A DNA stretch of 64,000 nt. Origin: Methanosphaera sp. Lineage in GTDB: Archaea > Methanobacteriota > Methanobacteria > Methanobacteriales > Methanobacteriaceae. Both the position numbers and the translations under genes were made by a program. The stretch lies in the NCBI RefSeq assembly GCF_022768985.1, contig NZ_JALEKL010000001.1:82288-146287 (forward strand), written 5' to 3'. The notes under the pieces are model-generated. The model saw nothing but the letters and a program-made list of their open reading frames with translations. It searched no databases and was not told where the DNA came from. Of this stretch, positions 29,711 through 39,059 are shown one piece after another; position 1 is the stretch's first letter; each line of letters begins with the position of its first letter.

Positions 29711-30175
29711 ATGGATTATACTTACAATAAGATTGCAGTTGGTGGAACTTTTGATAAGTTTCACAAGGGACATGAACAGTTAATTAAAACAGCTTTTGAC
29801 ATGGCAGAAAATGTCTTAATAGGCGTTTCATCTGATGCATTTGCATCAAGAAAGTCACATAATGTTGAGTGTTGTGAAAAAAGAATTAAAAATGTAAAAG
29901 AAGCTATCAAAGATTATGATAATAATTATACTATTATTGAAATTAATGATGCTATGGGTACTGCTGATATTGATGCAAATCTTGATGCTATTGTTGTAAG
30001 TGAGGAGACTGAGGAATCTGCTGTTTATATTAATAAGATTCGTCATGAAAATGGTCTTAAGTTACTTGATATTGTTGTTATTAAATGGGTTTTAGCTGAT
30101 GATAATATTCCTATTTCATCTACTCGTATTCGTAAAGGTGAAATTACACAAGATGGTGTTATTATATCAGACTAG
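29711..30175 (+). CDS. coaD: phosphopantetheine adenylyltransferase, archaeal type
   Basis: 154 residues, nucleotidyltransferase fold. The N-terminal GGTFDKFHKGHEQLI carries the HxGH ATP-binding motif and ISSTRIRKGEI near the C-terminus is the second nucleotide-binding signature. It transfers AMP to 4'-phosphopantetheine in coenzyme A synthesis. The archaeal form differs from bacterial CoaD but shares the fold and step. It is 140 bp after the radical SAM gene in the same direction, with GAGGATT before the ATG. Confidence 0.92.
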   Translation: MDYTYNKIAVGGTFDKFHKGHEQLIKTAFDMAENVLIGVSSDAFASRKSHNVECCEKRIKNVKEAIKDYDNNYTIIEINDAMGTADIDANLDAIVVSEETEESAVYINKIRHENGLKLLDIVVIKWVLADDNIPISSTRIRKGEITQDGVIISD

Positions 30176-30234
30176 GATTTTTTTTTATCTTCTTTTTTTT
30201 TAATTCCCTTTTTTTATCTACTATTACTTTTTTT

Positions 30235-30414
30235 TTATATTTTATTTATGATTGAATTGTGTGTTGTATTTAGTATTGTTTTTGTATTTGTTGCTATTGT
30301 TGTGTAGTAGTTTATTGTGAAGTTTGCAACTACTAGTATTATAATAAGTACTGTTGTAACTATTAGTATTACTTCTATGCTTATTTGTGCTTTTTGGTCT
30401 TTTATTATTTTCAT
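30235..30414 (-). CDS. small pilin-like protein with class III signal peptide (second of pair)
   Basis: 59 residues: a charged start MKIIKDQKAQ, then ISIEVILIVTTVLIIILVV, a hydrophobic helix, and a Thr/Asn-rich tail ending NSIINKI. QISIE fits the Q-x-S-x-E class III signature cut by the prepilin peptidase EppA, with the helix retained as pilus core. Its ATG overlaps the TGA of the preceding pilin gene in the sequence ATGA, so translation is coupled. The overlap, the shared MxIIKDQK start and the signature make it a real gene despite its size. It would be assembled in the cell envelope in an archaeal type IV-like pilus. Confidence 0.85.
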   Translation of the reverse strand: MKIIKDQKAQISIEVILIVTTVLIIILVVANFTINYYTTIATNTKTILNTTHNSIINKI

Positions 30415-30602
30415 GGTGTTGTTGTTTTGTTTGTTAGGTTGTTTCGTATTTGTTGTGCATCTTCTTTTGCTGTGAAGTTTTGTGATTGGCTGAAGTAGTT
30501 TGAATATATTTGTAGTGCTACTAATGCTATTATTATTACTCCTCCAAATAGTAGTATGTATTCTGCTGCTGATTGTCCTTTTTGATCTTTTATTATGTTC
30601 AT
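30411..30602 (-). CDS. small pilin-like protein with class III signal peptide (first of pair)
   Basis: 63 residues: MNIIKDQKGQ, then SAAEYILLFGGVIIIALVA and a short hydrophilic tail. GQSAAEYILL is a textbook class III signal peptide, processed by EppA-type peptidase before Gln. The protein would be a minor or major subunit of a type IV-like pilus. A near-perfect ribosome site (AGGAGGTG) lies eight bases before the ATG. It is the first gene of a two-gene operon, and its promoter is surrounded by repeated AGTATTAC elements. Pilus assembly ATPase and membrane genes are not in this window. Confidence 0.9.
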   Translation of the reverse strand: MNIIKDQKGQSAAEYILLFGGVIIIALVALQIYSNYFSQSQNFTAKEDAQQIRNNLTNKTTTP

Positions 30603-30622
30603 CTTTTTTACACCTCCTATTT

Positions 30623-30702
30623 TGTATTACTAATATTATATTTAGTATTACTTTTTATATAAAGTATTACAATTTAGCTTAAAATCCACATAAAAGTATT
30701 AC
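30623..30702 (-). promoter_or_regulatory. pilin promoter with four AGTATTAC repeats
   Basis: On the plus strand (A/T)GTATTAC occurs at 30623, 30644, 30663 and 30695, all in the same direction; read with the pilin genes it is GTAATACT. The TATA box CTTTATATAAAAAG (minus strand) lies between the second and third copies. Spacing is 19-21 bp for three copies, about two helical turns, as expected for cooperative binding of a regulator. No other copies were noticed nearby. Confidence 0.6.
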
Positions 30703-30794
30703 TTATTTTTTTAGTATATAAATAAAATCTATTTAGTAAATAAAAAACAAAAATATAATAATATTAAAACAATAATTTCAAGGAAAAATAGTCA

Positions 30795-31928
30795 ATGAAG
30801 ATACTAATAATAACATGTGGGGTAGGAATAGGACATGCATCAAGAAGTCTTACACTATCAAAGATTCTAAAAAAACATGGACATGAAACAATATTTGCAA
30901 GCTATAATGCAGGCTTGCATTTCATACATAAAAACAATGAAGAAGTATATCCAATTCCTGCAATGAACTTCCAAGGAGAAGATGGGGAAATTGATATTGA
31001 AAAAACAGTATCAAAATCAAAAGACATACCATTTACCTTTATAAAATCCTTAATTGAAGAATATAAGATAATTAAAAAAACAAACCCTGACATTATTATT
31101 ACAGATTCAGACTATGGAGCTGTATTTGTTTCAAAAATACTAAAAAAGCCATGCTATATTATAACAAATGACCTGGAATTTGGATTTTCAAATTCAACAG
31201 ATAAAAGATACATAAAATACCTTGAAAAATTTATTAAAAAACTAATCCTGGGAATTTCAAAACTAGCAGATGCAATACTAATACCTGACATTCCAGGATC
31301 TGTTGATGTACCCAGGAAACTTGAAGATAAAACACATTTTATAGGATCACTCATATATCATGATGAAACACTCACAAAAGATGATTTACGTCGTAAATAT
31401 GGTGTTGGTGTTGATGCTAAAGTTATTGTTGTAACAATTGGTGGAAGTGATTTTGGTAAAATATTAATAGAAAATATGTGTGATATAGCCCACACACTTG
31501 ATGTTGATTATATTTACATGTTCACTGGTTTTGAAATAAATCCTGATGAATTTAAATGTAAAGTTAGGAGTAATAATGTTATAATAAAACAGTTTACATA
31601 CAACTTAGTTGAATGGATGAAACTTTCTGATTTAACAGTTGCACTTGCAGGACACACAACAACAATGGAATTAATATCAATAGCAAAACCCAACATACTA
31701 ATACCACTAAAAAATCATATAGAACAACAAAAAAATATAGAAAGAATAAAGCCATATAATATAACACAAACACTAGATATAAATAATAAAGATCAACTAA
31801 AAACAACAATAAATGAAACACTAAAAAAACTAGATACAATAAAAGTAGATGAAAAACAACACAAAGAATTTATGAAATATGATGGCTGTCAAAATACATT
31901 AAAAATAATAGAAGAAAACAACATATAA
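30795..31928 (+). CDS. MurG/GT28-like glycosyltransferase
   Basis: 377 residues, GT-B fold. The acceptor domain starts ILIITCGVGIGHASRSLTL, with the Gly-rich loop of MurG-type enzymes; the donor domain has VVTIGGSDFG and AGHTTTMELISIAKPNILIP for nucleotide-sugar binding. It resembles the C-terminal half of the fusion protein at 7918-9696. It probably adds a sugar to a lipid or glycan at the cytoplasmic face of the membrane. Codon style changes along the gene: A-ending, then T-ending near the middle, then A-ending. It is divergent from the pilin operon and 50 bp ahead of the metallo-hydrolase gene. Confidence 0.82.
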   Translation: MKILIITCGVGIGHASRSLTLSKILKKHGHETIFASYNAGLHFIHKNNEEVYPIPAMNFQGEDGEIDIEKTVSKSKDIPFTFIKSLIEEYKIIKKTNPDIIITDSDYGAVFVSKILKKPCYIITNDLEFGFSNSTDKRYIKYLEKFIKKLILGISKLADAILIPDIPGSVDVPRKLEDKTHFIGSLIYHDETLTKDDLRRKYGVGVDAKVIVVTIGGSDFGKILIENMCDIAHTLDVDYIYMFTGFEINPDEFKCKVRSNNVIIKQFTYNLVEWMKLSDLTVALAGHTTTMELISIAKPNILIPLKNHIEQQKNIERIKPYNITQTLDINNKDQLKTTINETLKKLDTIKVDEKQHKEFMKYDGCQNTLKIIEENNI

Positions 31929-31979
31929 AACAAAATAATGAAAAAAATAATTATAATATAAAATATTAGGTGATTTATT

Positions 31980-32684
31980 ATGGATATTAAATATTATGGA
32001 CATTCAGCATTCCAGATAACAACACAAGAAGGACTTAAAATATTAATAGACCCATTTATAAGTGGAAATGAAAAATGTTTAACACCAGTAGAGCTAATAA
32101 ATCCTGATGTAATACTAATAACACATGGACATTCAGACCACTTTGGTGATGCAATGGAAATTGCAAATAATTCATCAGCACTTATCATAGGAACACATGA
32201 AATTGCAAACTTCATACAAAAACAGGGACTTGAAGCTATAGGAATGAATATTGGTGGAACTGTATCAATTAATGATCTTGTAAATATTTCAATGGTAGAT
32301 GCAAAACATACATCTTCACTTGACTTTACAGAAAATGCAGAAGTAGGAGGATCTGCAATAGGATATATAATAACACTTGAAAATGGAAAGAAAATCTACT
32401 TTGCAGGAGATACAGGACTTTTTGGTGATATGAAAACAGTTATTGGTGATATTTACAAACCTGACATTGCATTGCTTCCAATTGGTGATAGATTTACAAT
32501 GGGACCTGAAGATGCAGCAATTGCAGCTAAATGGTTAAATGTACGTATTGTAATTCCTATGCATTATAATACATTCGATGCAATAGCACAAGATCCTGAA
32601 TTGTTTGCTGATATGGTTTCAGAAAAAGCTGCAGGTACATATACTGTAATTCTTGATCCTGGAGAAACATACTCTGAAGAATAA
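31980..32684 (+). CDS. metal-dependent hydrolase of the UPF0173 family
   Basis: 234 residues, metallo-beta-lactamase fold. The zinc motif HGHSDH is at residues 49-54, with further ligands in [18 protein letters not shown] and PMHYNTF. This length and the sequence start [11 protein letters not shown] are characteristic of UPF0173 (YtkL-like). The substrate is not known. GGTGATT lies six bases before the ATG. Same direction as the glycosyltransferase gene and 51 bp after it, so possibly one operon. Confidence 0.9.
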   Translation: MDIKYYGHSAFQITTQEGLKILIDPFISGNEKCLTPVELINPDVILITHGHSDHFGDAMEIANNSSALIIGTHEIANFIQKQGLEAIGMNIGGTVSINDLVNISMVDAKHTSSLDFTENAEVGGSAIGYIITLENGKKIYFAGDTGLFGDMKTVIGDIYKPDIALLPIGDRFTMGPEDAAIAAKWLNVRIVIPMHYNTFDAIAQDPELFADMVSEKAAGTYTVILDPGETYSEE

Positions 32685-32948
32685 AAATATTTTTTTTTCC
32701 TAATCTTCCTCTTCTTTTTTTTTAATTCTTTATTTTTTCAAATAATAATTTAAGTACATGTAGCTGTAGTTTTTAATTTTTAATAAAAATAGTTATGATA
32801 TGTATTTAAATGAATTTATACTTTGATATAATCTATGATATTGATTAAATATTGATAAATATTGTATCTAAAATTAATTAAAATTAATAATAAAAAAAAT
32901 AAAAAAAATAAAGTTTTTAGTGGGGTGGTGATTTGTATAATTTATCAT

Positions 32949-34454
32949 CTAATTACTATTTCTTTTTGAAATAACTGAATTTAATTTATTTATCTCATAT
33001 ACCACAACAAGTAGTATTGGCCATACACCTATTCTTCCAATCCAGAATTCAAGAATCATTACAAGTTTAACAACAGCTGGTGCTCCAACATTAATATATT
33101 CAGGTCCAACACCAATATTACCAATAGCAGATGCAGAAAGAGCATAAGCAACTTGTATATCATTACAAAATACCAGAATTATAGTTGCACTTACAACAAA
33201 TATCAACAGATAGGCTATAATATACATTATAATTGGCCTAATTTCTGTATATGACAATTCAATATTACGACCATCATGTTGTACTTTTTTTACATTCACT
33301 GAATTTTTAGGTAAAAAGATTGTCTGACCTTCCCACCATACACTTTTAAGAAGTAAATATATGTTATAAAGCTTAATTCCCCCAGCTGTAGAACATATTC
33401 CTCCTCCACAAAACATTACAATTATCAGTATATGATAACAAAATGGTGACCACATATTAATATCTGTTGATGTAAATCCAGTACTTGACATTACAGAGAT
33501 AACCTGGAAAAGTGCATGTCTGAGTGTTATAAATACATCAGAGCCATATGTATGACTTGAAAGATGTGATAATGTTATAAGAATTGTAGCAGTAGCAATT
33601 AATGCAAACATTGTCTTTGTTTCAGAATCCTTATAAAATGCCTTGAAATTTCCTTTTATTAATCTGTATATAAGTATAAAGTTTGTACTTCCAAGTAACA
33701 TCTGTATTATTGTTACAATCTGCACAGGAAGTGAACTAAATCCTCCAACACTGTCAGGATATATTGAAAATCCTCCAGTTGCAATAGCTGCCATCATATA
33801 ACAGAGTGAATCAAATAAGTCAAGACCAACCATTATATATAATGCCACACCAATAGCTGAAATTAGCAGATATAACTTTATAAATATGATAGATGTATGA
33901 CGTATATTTGGTGTCATCTGCTCTGTTCTACCTTCTGCTGTGTAGAGCTGATTTAATTTTCCTGTTGTTGGAACAAGTACTAGTATAAATATAATGAAAC
34001 CAAGTCCACCAAGCCATTGTGTTAATGCTTGCCAAAGTGCAAGAGAATATGGTGTTCTTGATGCTGGTATAAATGAAAATCCTGTTGTTGTAATACCAGA
34101 CATTGCCTGGAAGAATGAATCAATTACACCAAGAGTACCTGAAAAGTAGTATGGAAGTCCTGCAAGTAGTGCTGCAACACCCCATATACCAAATACAAAA
34201 ATTAAATCTCCCTTAAGTGAAAGTTGTGTCTTTTTATAGTCTTTGTAGCTATAATACAATATCAAACCAGGAACAAGTGATATGATAGCTGATGCTATAA
34301 ATGAGTAAAGATACCTTATGCTATCATTATAAATAATAGCACATCCTACAGGTAATAATAGAAATAATCCAAGGATAATACATATAATTCCAGTAAAATG
34401 GGCAATAGCCTTAATTTCACTTGCTTTTAATTTGTTTATAAAAAACGAATTCAT
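32949..34454 (-). CDS. trkH: TrkH/TrkG family potassium uptake channel subunit
   Basis: 501 residues, four repeats of membrane-pore-membrane. The four selectivity-filter loops can be read: SGITTTGFS, AAIATGGFS, SVMSSTGFTS and SAIGNIGVG. It would move K+ (with Na+ or H+) and normally needs a TrkA/KtrA RCK subunit, which is not in this window. The start is next to GGCGGG. It has T-rich flanks and no close partner gene. Confidence 0.93.
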   Translation of the reverse strand: MNSFFINKLKASEIKAIAHFTGIICIILGLFLLLPVGCAIIYNDSIRYLYSFIASAIISLVPGLILYYSYKDYKKTQLSLKGDLIFVFGIWGVAALLAGLPYYFSGTLGVIDSFFQAMSGITTTGFSFIPASRTPYSLALWQALTQWLGGLGFIIFILVLVPTTGKLNQLYTAEGRTEQMTPNIRHTSIIFIKLYLLISAIGVALYIMVGLDLFDSLCYMMAAIATGGFSIYPDSVGGFSSLPVQIVTIIQMLLGSTNFILIYRLIKGNFKAFYKDSETKTMFALIATATILITLSHLSSHTYGSDVFITLRHALFQVISVMSSTGFTSTDINMWSPFCYHILIIVMFCGGGICSTAGGIKLYNIYLLLKSVWWEGQTIFLPKNSVNVKKVQHDGRNIELSYTEIRPIIMYIIAYLLIFVVSATIILVFCNDIQVAYALSASAIGNIGVGPEYINVGAPAVVKLVMILEFWIGRIGVWPILLVVVYEINKLNSVISKRNSN

Positions 34455-34682
34455 TATTACCCGCCTTTTTTTGTGTTTTTAGTTTTAATCCATACAATAA
34501 ATAATAATACTCTTATTTAAATAAAAAAAATAAAAAAATCCCGAAAAATATTATTAATATTATAATATTATTTACATAATTTCATATGTTAATTGTATTA
34601 TTTAAATTTATAATAATTAAAAAAATGGGAAAATTTTAAAAAAAAGAAAGGGAAGATATTTTTTTTTAGTTTATTTATAAGA

Positions 34683-35132
34683 TTATTTTTTTATTTTATC
34701 TTTTTCATATAATACTACAGAAACAACATCTCGTATTGTTCTTCCTATACTTCCACCAAGACTTCCAAGTACTACTCCACCAATTATTGTAAAAAGTAGT
34801 ACAATTATAATTGACATTGCAAATGACACATCATTTGTCATCATTAAAAGTGAGCTGAACTTTGGAATGTAGTATGATACGAGAAATATACTGAAAATAA
34901 AACATAAAATCATACTTGATGTTGTACATCTAAGAGCTCTGTGTTTTACATTCTTCTTATCTGATGGATTATATAAAAATGCTGCAACAAGTGGTGCCAT
35001 AATAATGGCAAGTATCACAGCACTTAGAGGATATCCCATAATTCTTCCAATAAATAAGATAAAACTTCCAATAAATAAACCTATTATAATTGACGTAAGA
35101 TAGTCAAGATTAATATAGTCTAGTTTTATCAT
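34683..35132 (-). CDS. small membrane protein, four helices
   Basis: 149 residues with four predicted membrane helices (about 12-35, 38-55, 70-90 and 105-135). Gly-rich runs GGVVLGSLGGSIGRTI end the last helix. It resembles glycine-zipper DUF5518-type proteins of methanogens only in outline; I do not assign it. No clear ribosome site precedes the ATG, and a short or leaderless mRNA is possible. Same strand as trkH, 228 bp apart. Confidence 0.7.
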   Translation of the reverse strand: MIKLDYINLDYLTSIIIGLFIGSFILFIGRIMGYPLSAVILAIIMAPLVAAFLYNPSDKKNVKHRALRCTTSSMILCFIFSIFLVSYYIPKFSSLLMMTNDVSFAMSIIIVLLFTIIGGVVLGSLGGSIGRTIRDVVSVVLYEKDKIKK

Positions 35133-35302
35133 AGTTAATCTAAGTATTATTTTTATTTTCTAAAGATTATAATATTTTTTATTATTAAAACTTAGTAGAA
35201 GGATAATAAAAAGTAGTATTTTATATATAAATGAAATAGTTATCTATGGTTAGATAAAAATAAAATAAAAAAAATAGTGGGAAATAATTTAAAGTTTAAT
35301 TA

Positions 35303-35728
35303 TTATTTTAATAATGTAATTTTAGCATCTAATGACTCACCCTCAATTAGAATTGCATCATCTTTTGTTATGATAATTCTAATTTTTTTATGTTTATCTT
35401 CAATATAGATTATGTCATCTTCTGTAATTTTTGAAATTATTGTATGTTTATCAACTAGATTTTTTGTCCTTTTAATTGATCTTATTGTATCGTTAATAAT
35501 TACCATATCAACTTCTGGAATACATGTTAACCTTGTTTTTGATACTATTTCACTGTTTTCAAGTTCAATCATCTGAAGTGTATTGTTAGTATTTGTAATT
35601 ATAATTTTATCTTTAAATAGATTGTTGTTATATTTATTAAATATAAATTCATCTATGAAGATATATTCCAGATGTTCTATATTATACTTTGATAAATTGT
35701 CTATTAGAATATTTATTTTTGAAGGCAT
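35303..35728 (-). CDS. hypothetical protein, beta-rich
   Basis: About 141 residues, Ile/Asp/Lys-rich, no signal peptide or membrane helix. Not recognised. Sequence such as SEVSKTRLT-like strands, HTIISKITEDDIIYIEDK and IRIIITKDDAILIEG suggests alternating beta strands. I choose the ATG at 35728 because GGTGG sits about ten bases before it; the ATG at 35743 is in frame too. A strong AGGAGGG site further upstream instead serves a 29-codon out-of-frame ORF (35682-35771) that overlaps this start. Confidence 0.6.
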   Translation of the reverse strand: MPSKINILIDNLSKYNIEHLEYIFIDEFIFNKYNNNLFKDKIIITNTNNTLQMIELENSEIVSKTRLTCIPEVDMVIINDTIRSIKRTKNLVDKHTIISKITEDDIIYIEDKHKKIRIIITKDDAILIEGESLDAKITLLK

Positions 35729-35743
35729 TTTGTATACCACCAT

Positions 35744-36413
35744 TTATTTTCATTATTACATTTATTTTCATTATAATATCCCTCCTTTTTTTTTGTTTGA
35801 ATTTAATAAAATAAAACCTTATTTTCATACTACCGATTCTAGTAAAATTTGTTAAATAATTAGTTTAAAGTTATATTTTTTTAAATTCTATTCTTAATTT
35901 TAACTTAATAGTATTTAAAGGGCTGTATTTTCATAAATTCGTAAAATTTGATCTTATTTTGTTAAAATAATTAAATATTTAGGAGTTTTATTTTTAAGTA
36001 TTTCATGATTTTTTCATATATTACTTTAAAGAAAAATCATCATATTTCATGAATTATAACTAAAATATGTTACTTTTATAGCAACTATTAAAGAAAAAAG
36101 AAGAAATTTTTTATGAAAACATTAAAAAACACAACTATGTTATAAAAAAGAGGAAATTTAACATATATTCTAATGTAAAATATTTTTCTACTTCAAATTA
36201 CCCTTTTTTTACATTAGTTTTTAAAATAAAAAATTTTACTATCCATGTAATAAAGTATTATTTCAGTAATTTTTTTAGTAAAAAAAAGAATTATATTGAA
36301 AAAAAAAACAATAAAAAAGGTATTAAAAAACTTATTTTACCATATAACTCTATTAAAATTAGTATTTTTTTAGTACATATATTCAATACTTTTTTTTACA
36401 TATAAATTTTTTT
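35744..36413. other. 670-bp non-coding AT-rich stretch
   Basis: No convincing gene apart from the short overlapping frame 35682-35771 that begins here. It contains an inverted repeat TAATGTAAA (36171-36179) with TTTACATTA near 36208-36216 around a pyrimidine-rich loop, and many A/T runs. No RNA gene was recognised. Confidence 0.5.
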
Positions 36414-36665
36414 TTAGTGTCTGTGTCTGTGTCTATGTTTATGTTTGTTATGTGATCCTGATTTTGATCCATCATTATTATTGTTTGTGTCATTATCATT
36501 TTGATCTGTTAGTTGATCATTATCAGCATTTGAATTTGTAGTATTATTTAAATGATCTGTTGTTGTGTTGTTATTGTTATTTGCTCCAAAAAAACCTCTA
36601 CTTAAAAGAACTACTAATATAAGTATAATAACAATGATGATTTGAATTATACGTATTTTCTTCAT
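36414..36665 (-). CDS. membrane-anchored Asn/Asp-rich protein with a His-rich tail
   Basis: 83 residues. One N-terminal hydrophobic helix (IIQIIIVIILILVVLLSRGFF) works as anchor or uncleaved signal. The rest is extracytoplasmic and low-complexity (Asn, Asp, Thr) and ends in KHKHRHRHRH, which could bind Ni, Zn or Cu, or polyanions. The ATG at 36665 has GGAG seven to ten bases upstream; ATG 36677 would swallow that site. Similar in build to the next gene on the same strand (36852-37184). Function not known. Confidence 0.65.
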   Translation of the reverse strand: MKKIRIIQIIIVIILILVVLLSRGFFGANNNNNTTTDHLNNTTNSNADNDQLTDQNDNDTNNNNDGSKSGSHNKHKHRHRHRH

Positions 36666-36851
36666 AATATTCTCCATATTTCTTGTTTAATTTAGTATTA
36701 ATTAAAATATAATGTTTTTGTAGGTAATATAATATTAGTTAAAAAAAATATATTTTTATTGAAAATAGAGTTTAATAATTGAATTTTAAAAATTAGAATA
36801 AAAAAAAATAAAAAAATAAAAAAAAAGGTTTTATATCAAAAAAAATAATTT

Positions 36852-37184
36852 TTAATTATTCGCTTGGTTATCATTACTACTTGATGATTTAGCATTGTCA
36901 CTTGAACTACTACTTGATTGTTTGTCATTGCTTGATTTTTTGTCATCTTTTTTGCTTTCTTTTGGTGTATCTTGTTGTTTATTGTTGTTATCTTTGCTTT
37001 GATCTGCTATTTGTGTGTTTGTATTGTTTGTATCGTTATGTGTTGCATTTATGCTACTATTATTTGCACTATCATTTGTTGTATTGTTATCTGCAAAGTT
37101 GAAGTTAAGTCCACCATTGCTAATAACAAGTAATAGTACAAGTATGGCTGCTACACCAACTAGAATTATTTTTCTATTTCTCAT
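36852..37184 (-). CDS. membrane-anchored Asn/Thr/Ser-rich low-complexity protein
   Basis: 110 residues from the ATG at 37184. RNRKIILVGVAAILVLLLVI is a signal anchor; the exposed part is Asn/Thr/Asp then Lys/Asp/Ser-rich, with many N-x-T/S sequons early on. There is no ribosome site before ATG 37184 but a TATA box (TTTTTATATACT) about 25-35 bp upstream on the same strand, so the mRNA may be leaderless. The longer frame to 37247 would put that promoter inside the gene. Probably a cell-surface spacer protein; family unknown. Confidence 0.6.
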   Translation of the reverse strand: MRNRKIILVGVAAILVLLLVISNGGLNFNFADNNTTNDSANNSSINATHNDTNNTNTQIADQSKDNNNKQQDTPKESKKDDKKSSNDKQSSSSSSDNAKSSSSNDNQANN

Positions 37185-37319
37185 AGTTGATATTTTTATA
37201 AGTATGAGTATATAAAAACAGTGAAATAAAATATATATAAAACTCATCTTTTATTGTCATAAGAGTTATTATTTATTAATTATAAAAATTTTACTTGATT
37301 ATTAATAAAATTTAGTAGG

Positions 37320-37715
37320 ATGATATTTTTGATTAATTGGGATTATGATAAACTAGAATATATGAATGATAACAACATCTATGAAAATAAGGTAAAACTA
37401 GACTATGTTAAATTATCAGAAGTAATTGAGGAAATTATACCACTTGTATATGAAAATGGTGATTTACTACCACTTCTATTTGAGGATTTAAATGTAGCAT
37501 CAAAAGATGATATTTTCAAAGCAGTTAATCTACCTGAAGTTACAGATGAACATAAAAGTATACTTGATGAAAAACAAAGACAAAGAAATATACAAAAGCT
37601 TAAAAGATTTTCACGAGACTTACAACACAAAGACTGGTATGAATACATGGACAATGAAGTACTGGAATTTCTCAAAAAATATCCACAATATGAAGATATT
37701 CTAAAAAAAGATTAA
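37320..37715 (+). CDS. hypothetical acidic cytoplasmic protein
   Basis: 131 residues, charged, no signal or membrane segment. Not recognised. Helical text LSEVIEEIIPLVYENGDLLPLL and KQRQRNIQKLKRFSRDLQHK. Start uncertain: ATG 37320 or TTG 37329, the latter with GGATGAT as ribosome site. Convergent with the 105-residue gene 37754-38071. Confidence 0.6.
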   Translation: MIFLINWDYDKLEYMNDNNIYENKVKLDYVKLSEVIEEIIPLVYENGDLLPLLFEDLNVASKDDIFKAVNLPEVTDEHKSILDEKQRQRNIQKLKRFSRDLQHKDWYEYMDNEVLEFLKKYPQYEDILKKD

Positions 37716-37753
37716 AAATTTCCAAAAAAAAGGGGTGGAAGGCATATGTTAAA

Positions 37754-38071
37754 TTATATACAATTAAATTTAACTACATGCTTTTTACACTTAAATGTAT
37801 TTCCAAAACTATCACTAAATACATCACCTTCAACTAAGTTAAAATACCTGAGTGTTGAATTTGAAAGTTTAAAGTAGTAAATATCACTAAGCATATCATT
37901 ACATTTAAAATCAAATATTGTAACATGATATCTTTCCTGTTTTGGGAAATAGTTGATATGATATTCAATAGAATCAGATATAAGATGTGTCTGTTCACAT
38001 TCTACTTTTCTTTGTTCATATAATGATTCTATTTCCCTGCTATTATCTCGTGTTTTATTTATTGTTTTCAT
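37754..38071 (-). CDS. hypothetical protein, family shared with 56833-57147
   Basis: 105 residues, soluble. It aligns without gaps over most of its length with the 104-residue protein encoded at 56833-57147: shared positions include N..EIE.LY near residue 14, LI..(I/V)EY.I.Y near 30-40, and FNL near 77-79. I do not know the family. It has Cys residues near both ends and a pattern of beta strands in the middle (YHVTIFDF). An AAGGAA site precedes the ATG. It is divergent from the VUT transporter array. Confidence 0.7.
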   Translation of the reverse strand: MKTINKTRDNSREIESLYEQRKVECEQTHLISDSIEYHINYFPKQERYHVTIFDFKCNDMLSDIYYFKLSNSTLRYFNLVEGDVFSDSFGNTFKCKKHVVKFNCI

Positions 38072-38234
38072 TATCTTATTTTTCCTTTTTATTGTCTCTT
38101 ATTTTATAGATAAATAGTTTATATATTAAATAATTTTACATCAATTTTTATCTTATTTTTAACAAATATATTAAATAAATCTTTACATTAAAAAAAAAGA
38201 AAACTTAAACCCAAAAATAAATAAATTAGAGGAG

Positions 38235-38880
38235 ATGAGTATTAATTTTAAATAATATTACACAAACTGAGAAAAGAATTATTCTAACAGTATTTTTCTG
38301 TATGTCATTTACAATTTCAAATCTAATAACTGTAAAAATAGTAGATCTTGGAGTATTTAATCTTATAACTCCAGCTGCAGCAATTATATATCCTCTCATC
38401 TATGTTCTTACAAATGTTATTACACAAGCATATGGTGAGGATGCAGCACAAAGAACACTAGTACTTGGAATTTTAGCTGATGTACTTTTTGTATGTATGA
38501 CATCATTATTACTTATTCTTCCTTCACCTGCAAATTACACAGGTGATAGTGCTTTAGCATTTGTATTTATGAAAACTCCACGTATACTTGTTGCATCATA
38601 TATCAGCTATCTTATAGGAAATATTGTAAATGCACATCTTACAGTTAAATTAAAAAATGGATGTTCAAATGCTACACTTAGAAATATGCTTGCAATAGCA
38701 ATTGGTGAGCTTCTTGATAATATAATGTTTATTACACTTGCATTTATCTTTGAAGTTTCATTTTCTGAAATTATAGTTATGATCTTTACACACTGGATAT
38801 TAACTCTTATATGGATTGTTATAGCACAGCCTTTTATTCCAAGACTCCTAAATTGGGTATCATCTGATAAAGTAGAATAA
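38235..38880 (+). CDS. VUT/YhhQ-family transporter, array copy A (frameshift next to start)
   Basis: Open frame of about 205 residues with six membrane helices, ending FIPRLLNWVSSDKVE. It has the family marks AYGEDAAQRTLVLG, FVFMKTPR and GNIVNAHLT. VUT proteins (YhhQ/QueT-like, DUF165) import queuosine/archaeosine precursors in characterised cases. The conserved N-terminus (NITQTEKRIILTVFFCMSF) has no ATG, GTG or TTG in frame before the internal ATG 38302. A good start ATG 38235 with GGAG upstream is out of frame by one base. Removing one T from TTTT at 38246-38249 gives MSINLNNITQTEKR, which matches copy B. So it is a one-base insertion, an ATT start at 38245, or a shortened product from 38302. 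Confidence 0.75.
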
Positions 38881-39059
38881 TTAAATTATATCTCCTCCTT
38901 CTTTTTTTTGTTTATTTTTATTCCATAAAATTTATTACTATATTTTAATATAAATAATAAGTAGAGCTTTTATTATTTTAAAAATGAGTTGTTAACTACC
39001 TACTTTTTTTAATTTAGCTTTATTTTTTATCTAATTAATTTTAAGGGAGGAAAAAACAT

